Counted from the first letter of the stretch, positions 24,699-34,181 are shown. The stretch: 64,000 nucleotides of DNA from Enterovibrio gelatinilyticus (GCF_028683095.1 NZ_JAJUBC010000003.1:124001-188000); one strand, 5' to 3'. Translations and numbers: made by a program. Notes: generated by a model from the letters alone, not told the origin.

Positions 24699-26041
24699 GT
24701 AAAGATCAATTTGTTCAGAATACAGTCAAGGTTAACGGTGGAACTGGTATTATTGTAAATCCGTTAACTGATGAGTATTCTTATGTATACACAGCCAAAC
24801 ATGTAATAGCTGAAGATGCCGAAGACCCAAATAGTAATTTACTTTCTTTAGATAAGATAGTCGTAAGTACTTATGATGAAAAAGAAATTAAAATTAAGGA
24901 TATCTTACTTCATAAGGATAAGAATCTAGATATAGTGATACTACAAACAGTAGAAAGACATGATTCTAAAGTACATATATCTAGAAAAGAAATTACTCAA
25001 GGTGAAATGGTTAGGTTTTGTGGTTATCCTAATTTGACCAGAAATAATGGCTTTGAGCTAGATGGTTATATGAACCATTCATATAAATACGATGCTAAAT
25101 ATACGCATCATGTTAAATTAAGACCATCAATTAACATTGATTATAAAAAAATTGTTGGAATGTCTGGAGGAGGAGTCTTTAGTGACTCAGAAGAAATTCA
25201 CCTAAGAGCTATAGAAACTAGATACTCAGGGTCTTCAGACCAGTACGATGGCTGTGTAAATGCCATCAGCATACATAATTTTGATGACATTATTGAATAC
25301 AATAACACCGATAAAAGTAAAAATGTATCGGTTGTGCTATCTGTTGAATTAAATTCTTTTGAATCATTAGAAAAATTCACGTTCAGTTTTGGCGACGGCT
25401 GGGATAACCCAAATCTTTTAAATAATATTCGAAAGTTACTTATAAAAATAGGTAAGGATGGGGTAACCTCAGTCGATATTAGTCCTGTAAAAGTTAAAGA
25501 AGAGCTTGAATCTTTATTAAAATGTGACTTTTACGTTAATTTTGAAATGAATGACCCCAAATACTGGGCAACTTTCTTTGAATTAATAATAGTGTCCATT
25601 CTAATAGATGAGCCTGAAAAATTTGACCGAGAATATTTAGTTAACATTTTGCGACATAGAAGAGTTATTTATATAGATAGTGATAAGACATGGCAAAAAC
25701 ACATTTTAAGCATAATTAATAATAAGTATGTCGATCATAATGAAAATGGTTTTTTTATAGTAAAAACAAACTCACCATCGCAAAGGGTAATATTCCAACC
25801 AGAAAAAATATCTACTTTATATATTGATGAGGTAAATAGTGTTGGTTCATATTTTGAGATTGATGAAGTGCAAGATAACGAAAATTTGAAAAAAACACTA
25901 ATCGACTTACACGCACTTAATAGCAAATGCATTTACGATGATCAAGATAGCTTGGAAATTTATAACATAGTTACTCATAGACAAGAGATTAAAGCGAAAA
26001 TTAAAGATAACTATAGTTACTACTTAAAAAATGAGAACTAA
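24695..26041 (+). CDS. Trypsin-like serine protease effector with C-terminal recruitment domain
   Basis: Protein of 448 residues. The first ~200 form a trypsin-like domain with a complete triad: His36 (YTAKHVIAED), Asp79 (KNLDIVILQ) and Ser157 (VGMSGGGVF). The remaining ~250 residues have no enzyme motif. They resemble the C-terminal domains of ABC-three-component effectors, thought to dock on the middle component and ATPase. There is no signal peptide, so it acts in the cytoplasm, unlike most Deg-type proteases. It probably stays inactive until the SMC-like partner senses invading DNA. Confidence 0.82.
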   Translation: MSKDQFVQNTVKVNGGTGIIVNPLTDEYSYVYTAKHVIAEDAEDPNSNLLSLDKIVVSTYDEKEIKIKDILLHKDKNLDIVILQTVERHDSKVHISRKEITQGEMVRFCGYPNLTRNNGFELDGYMNHSYKYDAKYTHHVKLRPSINIDYKKIVGMSGGGVFSDSEEIHLRAIETRYSGSSDQYDGCVNAISIHNFDDIIEYNNTDKSKNVSVVLSVELNSFESLEKFTFSFGDGWDNPNLLNNIRKLLIKIGKDGVTSVDISPVKVKEELESLLKCDFYVNFEMNDPKYWATFFELIIVSILIDEPEKFDREYLVNILRHRRVIYIDSDKTWQKHILSIINNKYVDHNENGFFIVKTNSPSQRVIFQPEKISTLYIDEVNSVGSYFEIDEVQDNENLKKTLIDLHALNSKCIYDDQDSLEIYNIVTHRQEIKAKIKDNYSYYLKNEN

Positions 26042-26042
26042 T

Positions 26043-26576
26043 ATGAAAGAAAATAGTTTTTATAGTGTACAGGAGTTTCCATCGATACTTAAAGATGACA
26101 ATGGGTTGTGTCTATATGGATTTGAACTGGATAAAGATAATATAATATATGCATTTGTTAAGTTTATTTCAACAAATAACGAATTGGCTTCTGGTTGGTT
26201 TGACTTAACTCAGATAGTAGGTACAGATTTTCTGTGTGATTTACCTAGTGAGTTTTCAAGGTGGAATACATATCTAATTTATGTCGTTAAAGAAAATGTT
26301 AGTCAAGAACTTAAGAGTACCATAGAAGGTAATAAGATATTTGTTCGAAAAATGATAATTGAAAAAGTTAATGACAATATTGATATTATAAAATCACTCA
26401 ACACTAAGCTGCTTGGTTTTGATATCGACAGAACAAAAAAGGTTGATGATGACGAACATTTATCTCTTAGCGATATTTCAGAAAAAATAATATCTAAATC
26501 TTATTCAAGCTTTACAAAGAATGAACGAAATCACTTTATTTCAACTATATTATTAGGAAATAATAATGAAAATTAA
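26043..26576 (+). CDS. Middle/accessory component of SMC-type defence system (LmuC-like)
   Basis: Protein of 177 residues, AT-rich, soluble, with no catalytic motif. Size and position between effectors and SMC ATPase match LmuC of Lamassu or the middle component of ABC-three-component systems, which links ATPase to effector. Its 3' end overlaps the SMC gene by 11 bp. An in-frame ATG at 26031 is an alternative start overlapping the protease gene. The family call rests on context, not on a recognised motif. Confidence 0.65.
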   Translation: MKENSFYSVQEFPSILKDDNGLCLYGFELDKDNIIYAFVKFISTNNELASGWFDLTQIVGTDFLCDLPSEFSRWNTYLIYVVKENVSQELKSTIEGNKIFVRKMIIEKVNDNIDIIKSLNTKLLGFDIDRTKKVDDDEHLSLSDISEKIISKSYSSFTKNERNHFISTILLGNNNEN

Positions 26577-29500
26577 AAAGGTTGAAATGCAAGCTTTTAA
26601 AGGATATCTGAACAAAGAAGATAGTACGTTCGATTTTATGATAGGCGAAGAGCCAGCAAAGTTAGTTGCTATTCATGCACCAAATGGTTATGGTAAAACG
26701 ACCTTTTATGATGCTGTTGATTACGCAATAACGAATAACATTCATAGATTTATTAGAGTTCCTTCAGTAAAAACCATGAATAATAAGCTATCAACTGACC
26801 AAGTTCATGACTCAGGTAACGATTTTAGTAGTAAGATGATACTGAGAAGTACCAATAACCCTCTAGCTCTCGATACAAAAATAACAGTAGATACAACGAT
26901 TGAGAAATTTAGCACCTCTATTAGTTCAGATAAAGTTGCTAGAGATTACACTTTCGACCCAAGTAAAACGCCTGATGATCGAAAGTTCTTTGAGAAAATT
27001 ATTTTATCACAAGAAGCAATAGATAGTTATATTAGAGAGTCGAGACCAGAACAAAGATATGTGGAGTTTATTGAATACCAGTCTGATGAAATTAAAAATT
27101 TAGAACTTAGCCGAATTGAACTTTATCATGCGATCACAGACCTTGATGCAACAAGGAAAGAACTAAAAAAGAGCTTGGATTCGCTTATTAATATATCAAT
27201 CGAAACGGAAACCGATTCGATTGTAAAAATTAAATTCGAAAGTTACAAAAGTCAACTTGTTAATCTAGGCATTGATCTGCCAAGCTTTGATGGAATAGAG
27301 CATGACAATATTAAAGATCAGGTTGAACTCTTACTGAGAAACAAGTTGTATCTACTTGAAAATGAAATAGAAGTAAAGTCTCAAGAACAAGAGCATCTCA
27401 AGCGAGAAATCGCAAAATTTGCTCTCACTTATAAGGAATCACTCAATAATATAAAGAAACTAATTAAAGAGAAAGAGAACACAGTTGAACTAAAACAACA
27501 TTACAATCTATTTCAAGTAAAAAATAAAAATTTAACCAATGAAAAACGTAATCTAGAAGGAAAAACACAATCTCTCCACATAACAAAGAATTTTAATGAA
27601 AAAATCAGTTCATATATAGAATCAAAAGAAAAAATCACATCACTGTTTAATGAAAACAGTACTCAAAAGCAAAAACTTTTAGAAATTGCTTCGTCCACTA
27701 GTAATTTAAATATACTGATAGAAAACTCGAAAGAACAACTGGGAAGTATTTTTTCCTATACTGACGCTTTAAATAACAAGAAAAATAACTTAGATAAGCT
27801 ATTTCATGAATTCAGTAAAATAAAAACTGAAAGAACGGTCATTATCAATGATTTAGAAATGAAGAAACAAGAATCTTCATTGTTGAAAAATGATATTGAC
27901 AAGCTTAAAGTTAGTATTTCAAAACTTAGAAATGTTCCATTTGATAATGGTGCATGGGAATTAGAACTGGAGAGTCTAAATTTAATTAGTAGAGAAGATT
28001 ACAGGGAAGTATCTGAACTGAAGAATACATTAAGACTAATTGAATTAGAGGAGAATAAATACAAGCATGAAGTAGTTAATGTTAGAGAAAATGAAAGTGA
28101 GTTGAAAAGACTACAAGCATATGGATTGACATATCTTAGCAAGGCATCCAATGCACAAGTATTAAATTGTCCTTTATGTTTTACTCCTTTTGATAATCAC
28201 GAAGATCTTTGTGAGAAAATAGAGAACAACGAATATTTAAAAGACTATATCGATCCTATATATAGAAAAAGATTGGAATTAAAAACCAAGAAAGAATCCA
28301 CTAACTCTTGGATTAATGAAATAAAAAATCGTTATGTCCTTTTGACATTAGAGCGCATATCATTACTCCAACCTGGATTAGAAGAGCTTGAACTAAAATC
28401 AAGTAACTTAAACTCTTTAATTTCTGATATTTCAAAAAAATTAGATGAGATTGAGACTCAAATTAATGTCAAAATTTCTGACACTAAAGGAAAGTCTAAA
28501 CAAGATCTTTTAAAAGACATTGAAAATGAGGTTTCTCTCTTACTTAAATCTCAAGTAAAATTAGAAAAAATCATTAATGAATCAAATCACTCTATTATAA
28601 AAAATAATGAAGACTCAGCTAGTATAAAAGCTAACATTACCAATAATAGTGCTACTTTAAAAGATCTTGACCAAGTGGAGGAGTTTGAAAAATTCCTAAT
28701 TAATATTATTCAAGTTAATGAGAGTGAAATAAACACTCTTGATAAAAATTCTATCGTGTTAAAATTTGAAGAAAAAATAAATTATCTTAATGTATCTTTA
28801 AATAAAATAAGAATTCATATTGAAGCGATGGAATCCGAACTTACGAAGCTTTCCCAATCAATTGTATCTTACTTAAGAATGTCTAGTGATGAAGCTTTAA
28901 GAACATTTGAAGACAATTTAAGTATGATTAACTCGTCAGTTCAGAAAGAAGAGGCGTCGGTTCAGGGTATTAATTCGATATTGTCAGATGGTGAGGTGAA
29001 AAAACTTTATACATTAGATGAAAAAGAATGGGACGATTTATTATCCATAAAATACGAAAAAATCGAGAATGAAAGCAAAAAATTCAAATCAATATCTTCT
29101 AAACTAACTGGCATACTCGAACTATTAGATTCTTACTGTACCTACTTAAAATCTGTTAATATAGAAAAAAAGATAGACAAAAAACAGGAAAAATTAGAAA
29201 AAATAGATCACATTGCATCAGTTTTAAATGAAGATATAGCTTCAATCCACCACTTATTAAAGAAAAGAATAGATTCTTACTTTTATTCTGACCTAGTTAA
29301 TCAGATCTATTCGAAGATTGATCCTCATCCAGGATTCAAAAAAGTAGTTTTTGAATGTACTTTTAGTGATATTAATAAGCCAAAATTGAACGTTTACCTT
29401 ACTAATGATGGTAGTGATTCACTAATTTCTCCCAATATCTATCTTAGTTCAGCACAAATTAGTGTACTAAGCTTAAGTATATTTTTGGCAAGGGCATTAA

Positions 29501-29745
29501 ACGCTGAGGTTTATAAAGGGAAGGATGTGGACTGCATTTTGATTGATGATCCTGTCCAATCAATGGATTCTATAAATGTTTTATCTACGATTGATCTTTT
29601 TAGAAACTTAGCAATTATGTTTAATAAGCAAATAATTATATCAACGCATGATGAACGATTTTATAAATTATTCAAAGCTAAAGCTCCGAAGAACATATCT
29701 AAATTTATCGAGCTAGAGGCTCACGGAAAGGTTAGAGCAAATTAA
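26566..29745 (+). CDS. SMC/Rad50-like ATPase of Lamassu-type defence system (LmuB-like)
   Basis: Protein of 1059 residues with split ABC ATPase ends and two long coiled coils. Walker A is APNGYGKTTF near residue 40, the signature-like LSSAQISVLSLSIFLARAL near 960, and Walker B CILIDDPVQSMD near 990, followed by the H-loop STHDERF. A CPLC pair near residue 535, at the apex of the coiled coil, resembles the Rad50 zinc hook. Such proteins sense abnormal DNA ends or structures. Asp follows the Walker B Asp where many SMC proteins have Glu, common in this defence clade. TTAGGAAA precedes the ATG. Confidence 0.88.
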   Translation: MKIKKVEMQAFKGYLNKEDSTFDFMIGEEPAKLVAIHAPNGYGKTTFYDAVDYAITNNIHRFIRVPSVKTMNNKLSTDQVHDSGNDFSSKMILRSTNNPLALDTKITVDTTIEKFSTSISSDKVARDYTFDPSKTPDDRKFFEKIILSQEAIDSYIRESRPEQRYVEFIEYQSDEIKNLELSRIELYHAITDLDATRKELKKSLDSLINISIETETDSIVKIKFESYKSQLVNLGIDLPSFDGIEHDNIKDQVELLLRNKLYLLENEIEVKSQEQEHLKREIAKFALTYKESLNNIKKLIKEKENTVELKQHYNLFQVKNKNLTNEKRNLEGKTQSLHITKNFNEKISSYIESKEKITSLFNENSTQKQKLLEIASSTSNLNILIENSKEQLGSIFSYTDALNNKKNNLDKLFHEFSKIKTERTVIINDLEMKKQESSLLKNDIDKLKVSISKLRNVPFDNGAWELELESLNLISREDYREVSELKNTLRLIELEENKYKHEVVNVRENESELKRLQAYGLTYLSKASNAQVLNCPLCFTPFDNHEDLCEKIENNEYLKDYIDPIYRKRLELKTKKESTNSWINEIKNRYVLLTLERISLLQPGLEELELKSSNLNSLISDISKKLDEIETQINVKISDTKGKSKQDLLKDIENEVSLLLKSQVKLEKIINESNHSIIKNNEDSASIKANITNNSATLKDLDQVEEFEKFLINIIQVNESEINTLDKNSIVLKFEEKINYLNVSLNKIRIHIEAMESELTKLSQSIVSYLRMSSDEALRTFEDNLSMINSSVQKEEASVQGINSILSDGEVKKLYTLDEKEWDDLLSIKYEKIENESKKFKSISSKLTGILELLDSYCTYLKSVNIEKKIDKKQEKLEKIDHIASVLNEDIASIHHLLKKRIDSYFYSDLVNQIYSKIDPHPGFKKVVFECTFSDINKPKLNVYLTNDGSDSLISPNIYLSSAQISVLSLSIFLARALNAEVYKGKDVDCILIDDPVQSMDSINVLSTIDLFRNLAIMFNKQIIISTHDERFYKLFKAKAPKNISKFIELEAHGKVRAN

Positions 29746-29754
29746 CTATTAGTT

Positions 29755-29787
29755 ATTTAACCTCTATCTTACAGGTAGAGGTTAAAT
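29755..29787 (+). terminator. Hairpin after defence operon, probable terminator
   Basis: A 12-bp stem ATTTAACCTCTA / TAGAGGTTAAAT begins 9 bases after the SMC stop codon. The U-run after it is weak, so termination is likely but not certain. Confidence 0.6.
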
Positions 29788-29993
29788 GATGCCAAAGAGA
29801 AGATCCTTAGTGTTTTACGTAGAGCTTGGTATTGAACCGTTTATTCATAAAAATTGTTAAACGTAGCTTCAATGAAATAACCCTTTGAATCTTTGGGTGA
29901 AGAGAATTCGGCTCATAAAAGACTAATGAAGTACTCTGCAATCTTATCCCTGAAAGTACGACAACCCCCAGTTGCATTTATCCAGGTAGTCCC
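29788..29993. other. Non-coding tail of the island
   Basis: About 200 bp between the operon hairpin and the right repeat. No gene, tRNA-like cloverleaf or transposase remnant was seen. Confidence 0.5.
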
Positions 29994-30099
29994 TATGGTA
30001 AATAGCCAATTACGTTCAATAGACTGATATTAATGAAGAATAAGGGTAGTTAGAGAGCTGAGTGGCGTACATTTCAATCTACTGCATATCTTATTTAAC
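29994..30099 (+). repeat. 106-bp direct repeat, right copy
   Basis: Identical in sequence and orientation to 23127-23232. Identity ends sharply on both sides (left neighbours T versus C; right neighbours T versus A). Confidence 0.97.
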
Positions 30100-30210
30100 A
30101 TAAGATAGATAATGCGCACTGATGGTGTAAGGGCAAAGTAGTAATGTCACTTTTTAGCAAAGTTAAAATGTCTCCTAAATCGCACGTCTCAACTAGGTTT
30201 CAGGATGAAT

Positions 30211-30236
30211 AAAAAGCCCGCAATAGCGGGCATTTT
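30211..30236. terminator. Bidirectional terminator right of the island
   Basis: GCCCGC-AATA-GCGGGC stem (30216-30231) with an A-run before and TTTT after. No gene directly upstream explains it; it may end a transcript lost or displaced when the island formed. Confidence 0.75.
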
Positions 30237-30790
30237 ATGTGGCAACTTTCTTTAGATATTCACTTGCTTTGTTTTTTCGAATTCAGTGCTGATAATCGTT
30301 CACTTTGTCTTTACATACAAATCTTTGCTTTTCGAGCAAACAACCCCCTCAAATCCCCATTGGAAAGTTGGAGGATCAGAGCTGAGGCTTGAGCAGAATT
30401 TGGCGTTGGGATAGAGGCTTGCGGTTGATTCTCCATAGGTAGCAATTCTATATCAGCGCACTTTTCGTCTTTTGTGGATGGTTTCCATTAACTAATTGTT
30501 GAAGTCACTGTTCTGATTGACAGAGCAATCAATAAGCACAGGCAAACTCATATCCCTACATTAACGCTCTCTTTCATCACACCGTATCTTCTGCGCGCAT
30601 CACAGTCGAATAAGAAGCAATACATCAATGTGACGCAATTCAGAGACACCGCCTTAGAATCCGGGATTTGCTTGGTGAATTGGCGAAAGTTGTACGAGAA
30701 ATTAGATACCCTCTAGTGATGGTATTCGCGTTCAACTTAGCGACATGATGCGATGTACCATGAAACCTCAACAACCAAGGGAATGAACCA
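30237..30790. other. 554-bp intergenic region without recognisable gene
   Basis: No reading frame with a ribosome-binding site was seen. The last ~150 bp must contain the promoter for the carbonic anhydrase gene. Nothing else was recognised. Confidence 0.45.
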
Positions 30791-31648
30791 GTGAAAACTA
30801 CCAAATTGTGCATCATCGCATTCGCCGTCTCCGCCTCTTTTGGTGCGATGGCAAAAAGCGGCCATGAGACCGTATCTGACAAGGTGATTGCGGAACAGCG
30901 TCAAGAGCTGGCAGAGAATACTGAAGGCGAAGGCTTTGGTCCTCAATCTCCACGTGACATTGATTCAACTGCAGGTAGCAACACGTTATCGTTTAATGCT
31001 GCGCCGGCATATACACAGATGAATCTATGCAATATCCATTTCCACAAAAATGCCGAACATAAAGGTGGCGAATTTACCAAGTATGCGGGTAACGGCGATG
31101 GCCACGGTTATCAGAGTGGCTTCCAATATGCAGGTAAGTTGAGTGCGGCTGAATTGGCACCAGTAAAAGGTGAAATCTGCCCGAGCAAACACGGTGATGT
31201 TAAACCTGGTGATACGATTGAAGTGCACTATGTTCATACCACCGCACAAGTAGAACCAGGTGCAACCTTGGGCTCATGCTTTAACGATGCGAATAAAAAC
31301 CCACAGCTTCGCGTAGAAACTCAAGTTTACGTGGTGGTAAATGATAGCGCAGCGTTGGATTTTGAAGAGCTAAACGAACACGAGAAGAAAGACGGCGTAC
31401 ATCAGGCTATCAACATTCCGAAAAATACGGGTAAGCCTATTCAGTATGCGGGTTCAACAACGGGCCCAAGTTACAATGAAGAAGGGTCGCCATTCCAAGT
31501 GACTTGGAGCGTAAGACCTAAGGTTGCCAAAGTGAACGCAACGTCTGTTGCTGAATGGTGTGAAGGGAATGCGTTTGATGAAGATCACGCTCATGGTGTA
31601 CGAAATCTCGTCGTGAACAAAGAGCTCCTCTCTGTTATCTCCAACTAA
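30791..31648 (+). CDS. Delta-class carbonic anhydrase, periplasmic
   Basis: Protein of 285 residues with a signal peptide (TTKLCIIAFAVSASFGAMA). The core NLCNIHFHKNAEHKGGEF contains the His-x-His plus His-Lys-Gly-Gly-Glu-Phe arrangement I associate with delta-class/CdCA-like carbonic anhydrases, and a third His lies in IEVHYVHTT. Four cysteines may form disulfides. The enzyme interconverts CO2 and bicarbonate, here in the periplasm. GTG start with AAGGGA upstream. Monocistronic. The family call is from memory of motif patterns. Confidence 0.75.
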   Translation: MKTTKLCIIAFAVSASFGAMAKSGHETVSDKVIAEQRQELAENTEGEGFGPQSPRDIDSTAGSNTLSFNAAPAYTQMNLCNIHFHKNAEHKGGEFTKYAGNGDGHGYQSGFQYAGKLSAAELAPVKGEICPSKHGDVKPGDTIEVHYVHTTAQVEPGATLGSCFNDANKNPQLRVETQVYVVVNDSAALDFEELNEHEKKDGVHQAINIPKNTGKPIQYAGSTTGPSYNEEGSPFQVTWSVRPKVAKVNATSVAEWCEGNAFDEDHAHGVRNLVVNKELLSVISN

Positions 31649-31657
31649 CAATAGGTA

Positions 31658-31923
31658 TATACCCAAACAACCTGAAGATGCAGGATTCAGCGAGGTTTAC
31701 TGACGTTATGATCTAGGCATCCCTTTGCCGATGTAGTGGTCTCCATCAAAAAGGGATAACACCGAGCATGGCGTCAGTAAACTCGCCCGAAGGGAGGCCC
31801 TCAGTGCGTCCACTTCATCGTTAAATTCCTGTGAAATAGAATGACTATTCCTGCAAGAATTTGCCTTGAACTGAAAGCACTGATGACCTCTGAAATCGAG
31901 CATCTCCAGTTTGATTGGGTATA
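31658..31923. mobile_element. 266-bp MITE-like element with imperfect terminal inverted repeats
   Basis: The left end TATACCCAAACAACCTGAAG (then ATGC) is an imperfect inverse of the right end 31900-31923, which finishes GATTGGGTATA. Inside, TTTACTGACG near 31696-31705 pairs with CGTCAGTAAA near 31772-31781. There is no open frame with coding character. This fits a non-autonomous miniature element or large structured intergenic repeat of the type scattered through Vibrio genomes. Confidence 0.7.
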
Positions 31924-32018
31924 GATAGATATAGGGCGCGAAATTGTATTAGCGCCCTATTTGATTGTTTTGCTTTTCTTAGCTTCTATGTCATGAGCTT
32001 TAGATATCATGGCGGCAG

Positions 32019-32417
32019 CTAGCTGTCTGATTCACCATAACAAACGGCTTGTAGCTTATTGCCATCAGGGTCTCTGACGTACGCTGCGTAGTAGTTAGGC
32101 CCAAAATGATCGCGCAGACCAGGTGCACCTTCATCGGCGCCGCCATTCGCTAGTGCTTCCACGTAAAACTCATCAACGGCTTCTCGTGTTTCAGCTTTAA
32201 ACGCCACGTGTGTACCGTTTCCCCAAGTGGCAGGTCTTCCATCTATGGGTTTATAGATATAGAGAAACGGCATTTGATCATCTTTAGCATAAAGAGGTGG
32301 TTTTCCTGGCGGCTTTGGAACGCGTGTTAACCCCAGGGGCTGTAAAACCGCGTCATAGAACGCCGATGCCCTTTCATAATCATTGGTTCCCAATGTGATG
32401 TGGCTAATTACAGACAT
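32019..32417 (-). CDS. VOC-family (glyoxalase-like) protein
   Basis: Protein of 132 residues with the vicinal-oxygen-chelate fold: an N-terminal ISHITLGTNDYERASAFYDA motif, HVAFKAETREAVDEFY, and C-terminal YYAAYVRDPDGNKLQAVCY. The His of SHITLG, His of THVAF and a C-terminal region are potential metal ligands; the usual final Glu appears as Gln in KLQAV. Substrate unknown. The small gene at 32447 lies just upstream on the same strand. Confidence 0.85.
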   Translation of the reverse strand: MSVISHITLGTNDYERASAFYDAVLQPLGLTRVPKPPGKPPLYAKDDQMPFLYIYKPIDGRPATWGNGTHVAFKAETREAVDEFYVEALANGGADEGAPGLRDHFGPNYYAAYVRDPDGNKLQAVCYGESDS

Positions 32418-32446
32418 TAGTTTGCCTTCCTGTTGTTCAAAATGCG

Positions 32447-32665
32447 TTAAGCCTCGTTCTGTACAAGGTCAATAATGTGTTTGGCTTTGACAAAATGATC
32501 GAGTCTATGGGTTTGAATCCACCAAGTTGCAGCTTCCATTAAGAGTTCAGGGTCATCATTCTTATTCGCAAAGAAAGCATAGAACGACACACCGACGCCC
32601 TCACCTTTTGCGTTGATTTTCTTGTTGCACACGTCGATGACTTTTTTGCGTAATGAATCTCTCAT
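32447..32665 (-). CDS. Small DUF6500-like protein
   Basis: Protein of 72 residues (RDSLRKKVIDVCNKKINAKG and VGVSFYAFFANKNDDPELLM visible). It resembles the DUF6500 family from memory; function unknown. GAGGG lies 11 bases before the ATG at 32665; an in-frame TTG at 32683 would add six residues. It is probably cotranscribed with the VOC protein gene, 29 bp downstream. Confidence 0.6.
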   Translation of the reverse strand: MRDSLRKKVIDVCNKKINAKGEGVGVSFYAFFANKNDDPELLMEAATWWIQTHRLDHFVKAKHIIDLVQNEA

Positions 32666-32683
32666 GACTGCTGTTTCCCTCAA

Positions 32684-33064
32684 GTACTCTATTGCGAACT
32701 GTATATTTAAACAGTTTTGATGAAAAGGTTAAGGCTTAGAAACCGGATGAAGGCAACATTTCTTTTGGTGGTCGCATATAGAACATGCATTGATGGTTGA
32801 ACATCAATCAGGTATTTGGCCATTTTAGCCATTTCATTTTTAGTTTAATGCCGAAGTCTTTGACCATTAAATTAGGCATATAAAGATAGTCGAATGAATG
32901 GTTAGTGTCGATAGGTCTACCGTTTCTCGAAGACGAAGTCATTGCACCACACTCTAAAATTCAGAAGCGCCATTGCTTTAAGGTCTTTGTTTTTGGCCTC
33001 TCCAAACCCTCATCATGACATGGATTTTAGCAGCACAAAAACGTTGGATGCATTCTTATGGAGG
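32684..33064. other. 381-bp intergenic region, nothing recognised
   Basis: Plus-strand open frames here lack ribosome-binding sites and coding character. No repeats or hairpins of note were seen. Confidence 0.4.
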
Positions 33065-33391
33065 TTAATGAGGGCGTTTAGATGTGATGATCGGCTGTCC
33101 ATGATTAAGTACAACAAAGTAAGCCCCTTTTATGAATGCGCCTAGCAAAGTTTCCTTGCTTACATCTCGCCAAGACGATGTGATATTGGTGCCTGATAAA
33201 AAGCCGTTGATGTCAGTTAGATGAACGGTTTGCTCATGATTCAGTGTTTGGCGAGTCATAAATCCACCAAATGGATAGTAAATCAGGCTGCCGTCTTTGA
33301 GAAAAGCTGGGATTAACATGGGATCAGTAGGCAGGTTGTTACTCTCGAGTACAACGTATTGACGATTAAGTTGGTATCGAATTGCAGGCAT
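33065..33391 (-). CDS. Hypothetical protein, 108 residues
   Basis: Soluble protein of 108 residues without a signal peptide. Segments such as LIYYPFGGFMTRQTLNHEQT and ITSSWRDVSKETLLGAFIKG look like normal protein sequence, but no family is recognised. No strong ribosome-binding site precedes the ATG, which lowers confidence. Isolated gene. Confidence 0.45.
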   Translation of the reverse strand: MPAIRYQLNRQYVVLESNNLPTDPMLIPAFLKDGSLIYYPFGGFMTRQTLNHEQTVHLTDINGFLSGTNITSSWRDVSKETLLGAFIKGAYFVVLNHGQPIITSKRPH

Positions 33392-33674
33392 AATGGTTAC
33401 TACTGGTTATACATACAGTTATTTTAGTCATTATTAGGAAGACGACAAGTCATTCTGTCAATCTCCTGCTCATTTGCTTATGGTCGCCTTTTACTAGGAC
33501 ACACTGCGCCATGAATGAAAGTAAAAAGACACAAGGCTACGTTCGTTTGCTAAAACATTGGTAGGACTGACAACGTGCTTAACAAGTCACTTTAGATGCA
33601 GATAGTGTGATGTTCGTCTTTGGGTATGTTTGATGATATACACTGGCGTGTTTTAACACAGTATTGGCGGGGGT

Positions 33675-34181
33675 CTAATTGAGGCGCTCGTGGTGACTAA
33701 GCAGCATGATGATGTCGTCCAGCATGTCCTTTTCACCTTGTTTCGTCACTGGATAGTCGGTGTTGACATCGATATGATCGGCAAACTTTCGATAGTACTT
33801 GGGAAGATGTGACAGTATGTAATCTGAGCATTCTTGCTGTTTGTTATGGATGAAGTTATTGATGATCTGCTCGTACCCTTCAACTACATCCGTGCTGTCG
33901 GCATTTTGAACAAAGAATTCGGCTTTATTATCGATCAAGAAGCGGATATATCTGTTCTCAGTCAGATACTTGTCGAGCAACGCTTGGCGAATACAAGATA
34001 GTATAATCTTTGCCGCCCGTTTAGGTTTGATATCACCACTGTCGCGTAAAGTCCCTAGTATCTTCTCTTCTAGGTAGGCTTGGTACTTGTCGTTGCCAAA
34101 AAAATCAGCTTCTACACGGTCAAAGAACTTTTCGTATTTCTTTTTCTGAACCCAGTTCGTCAGAATCCATTTCATAGTCAT
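33675..34181 (-). CDS. Hypothetical protein, 168 residues, helical
   Basis: Protein of 168 residues, highly charged and predicted mostly helical (KKYEKFFDRVEADFFGNDKY; EKILGTLRDSGDIKPKRAAK; EKDMLDDIIMLLSHHERLN). No signal peptide, membrane segment or catalytic motif. A second ATG two codons in is equally possible as start. Family not recognised. It stands alone between intergenic stretches typical of an accessory region. Confidence 0.6.
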   Translation of the reverse strand: MTMKWILTNWVQKKKYEKFFDRVEADFFGNDKYQAYLEEKILGTLRDSGDIKPKRAAKIILSCIRQALLDKYLTENRYIRFLIDNKAEFFVQNADSTDVVEGYEQIINNFIHNKQQECSDYILSHLPKYYRKFADHIDVNTDYPVTKQGEKDMLDDIIMLLSHHERLN

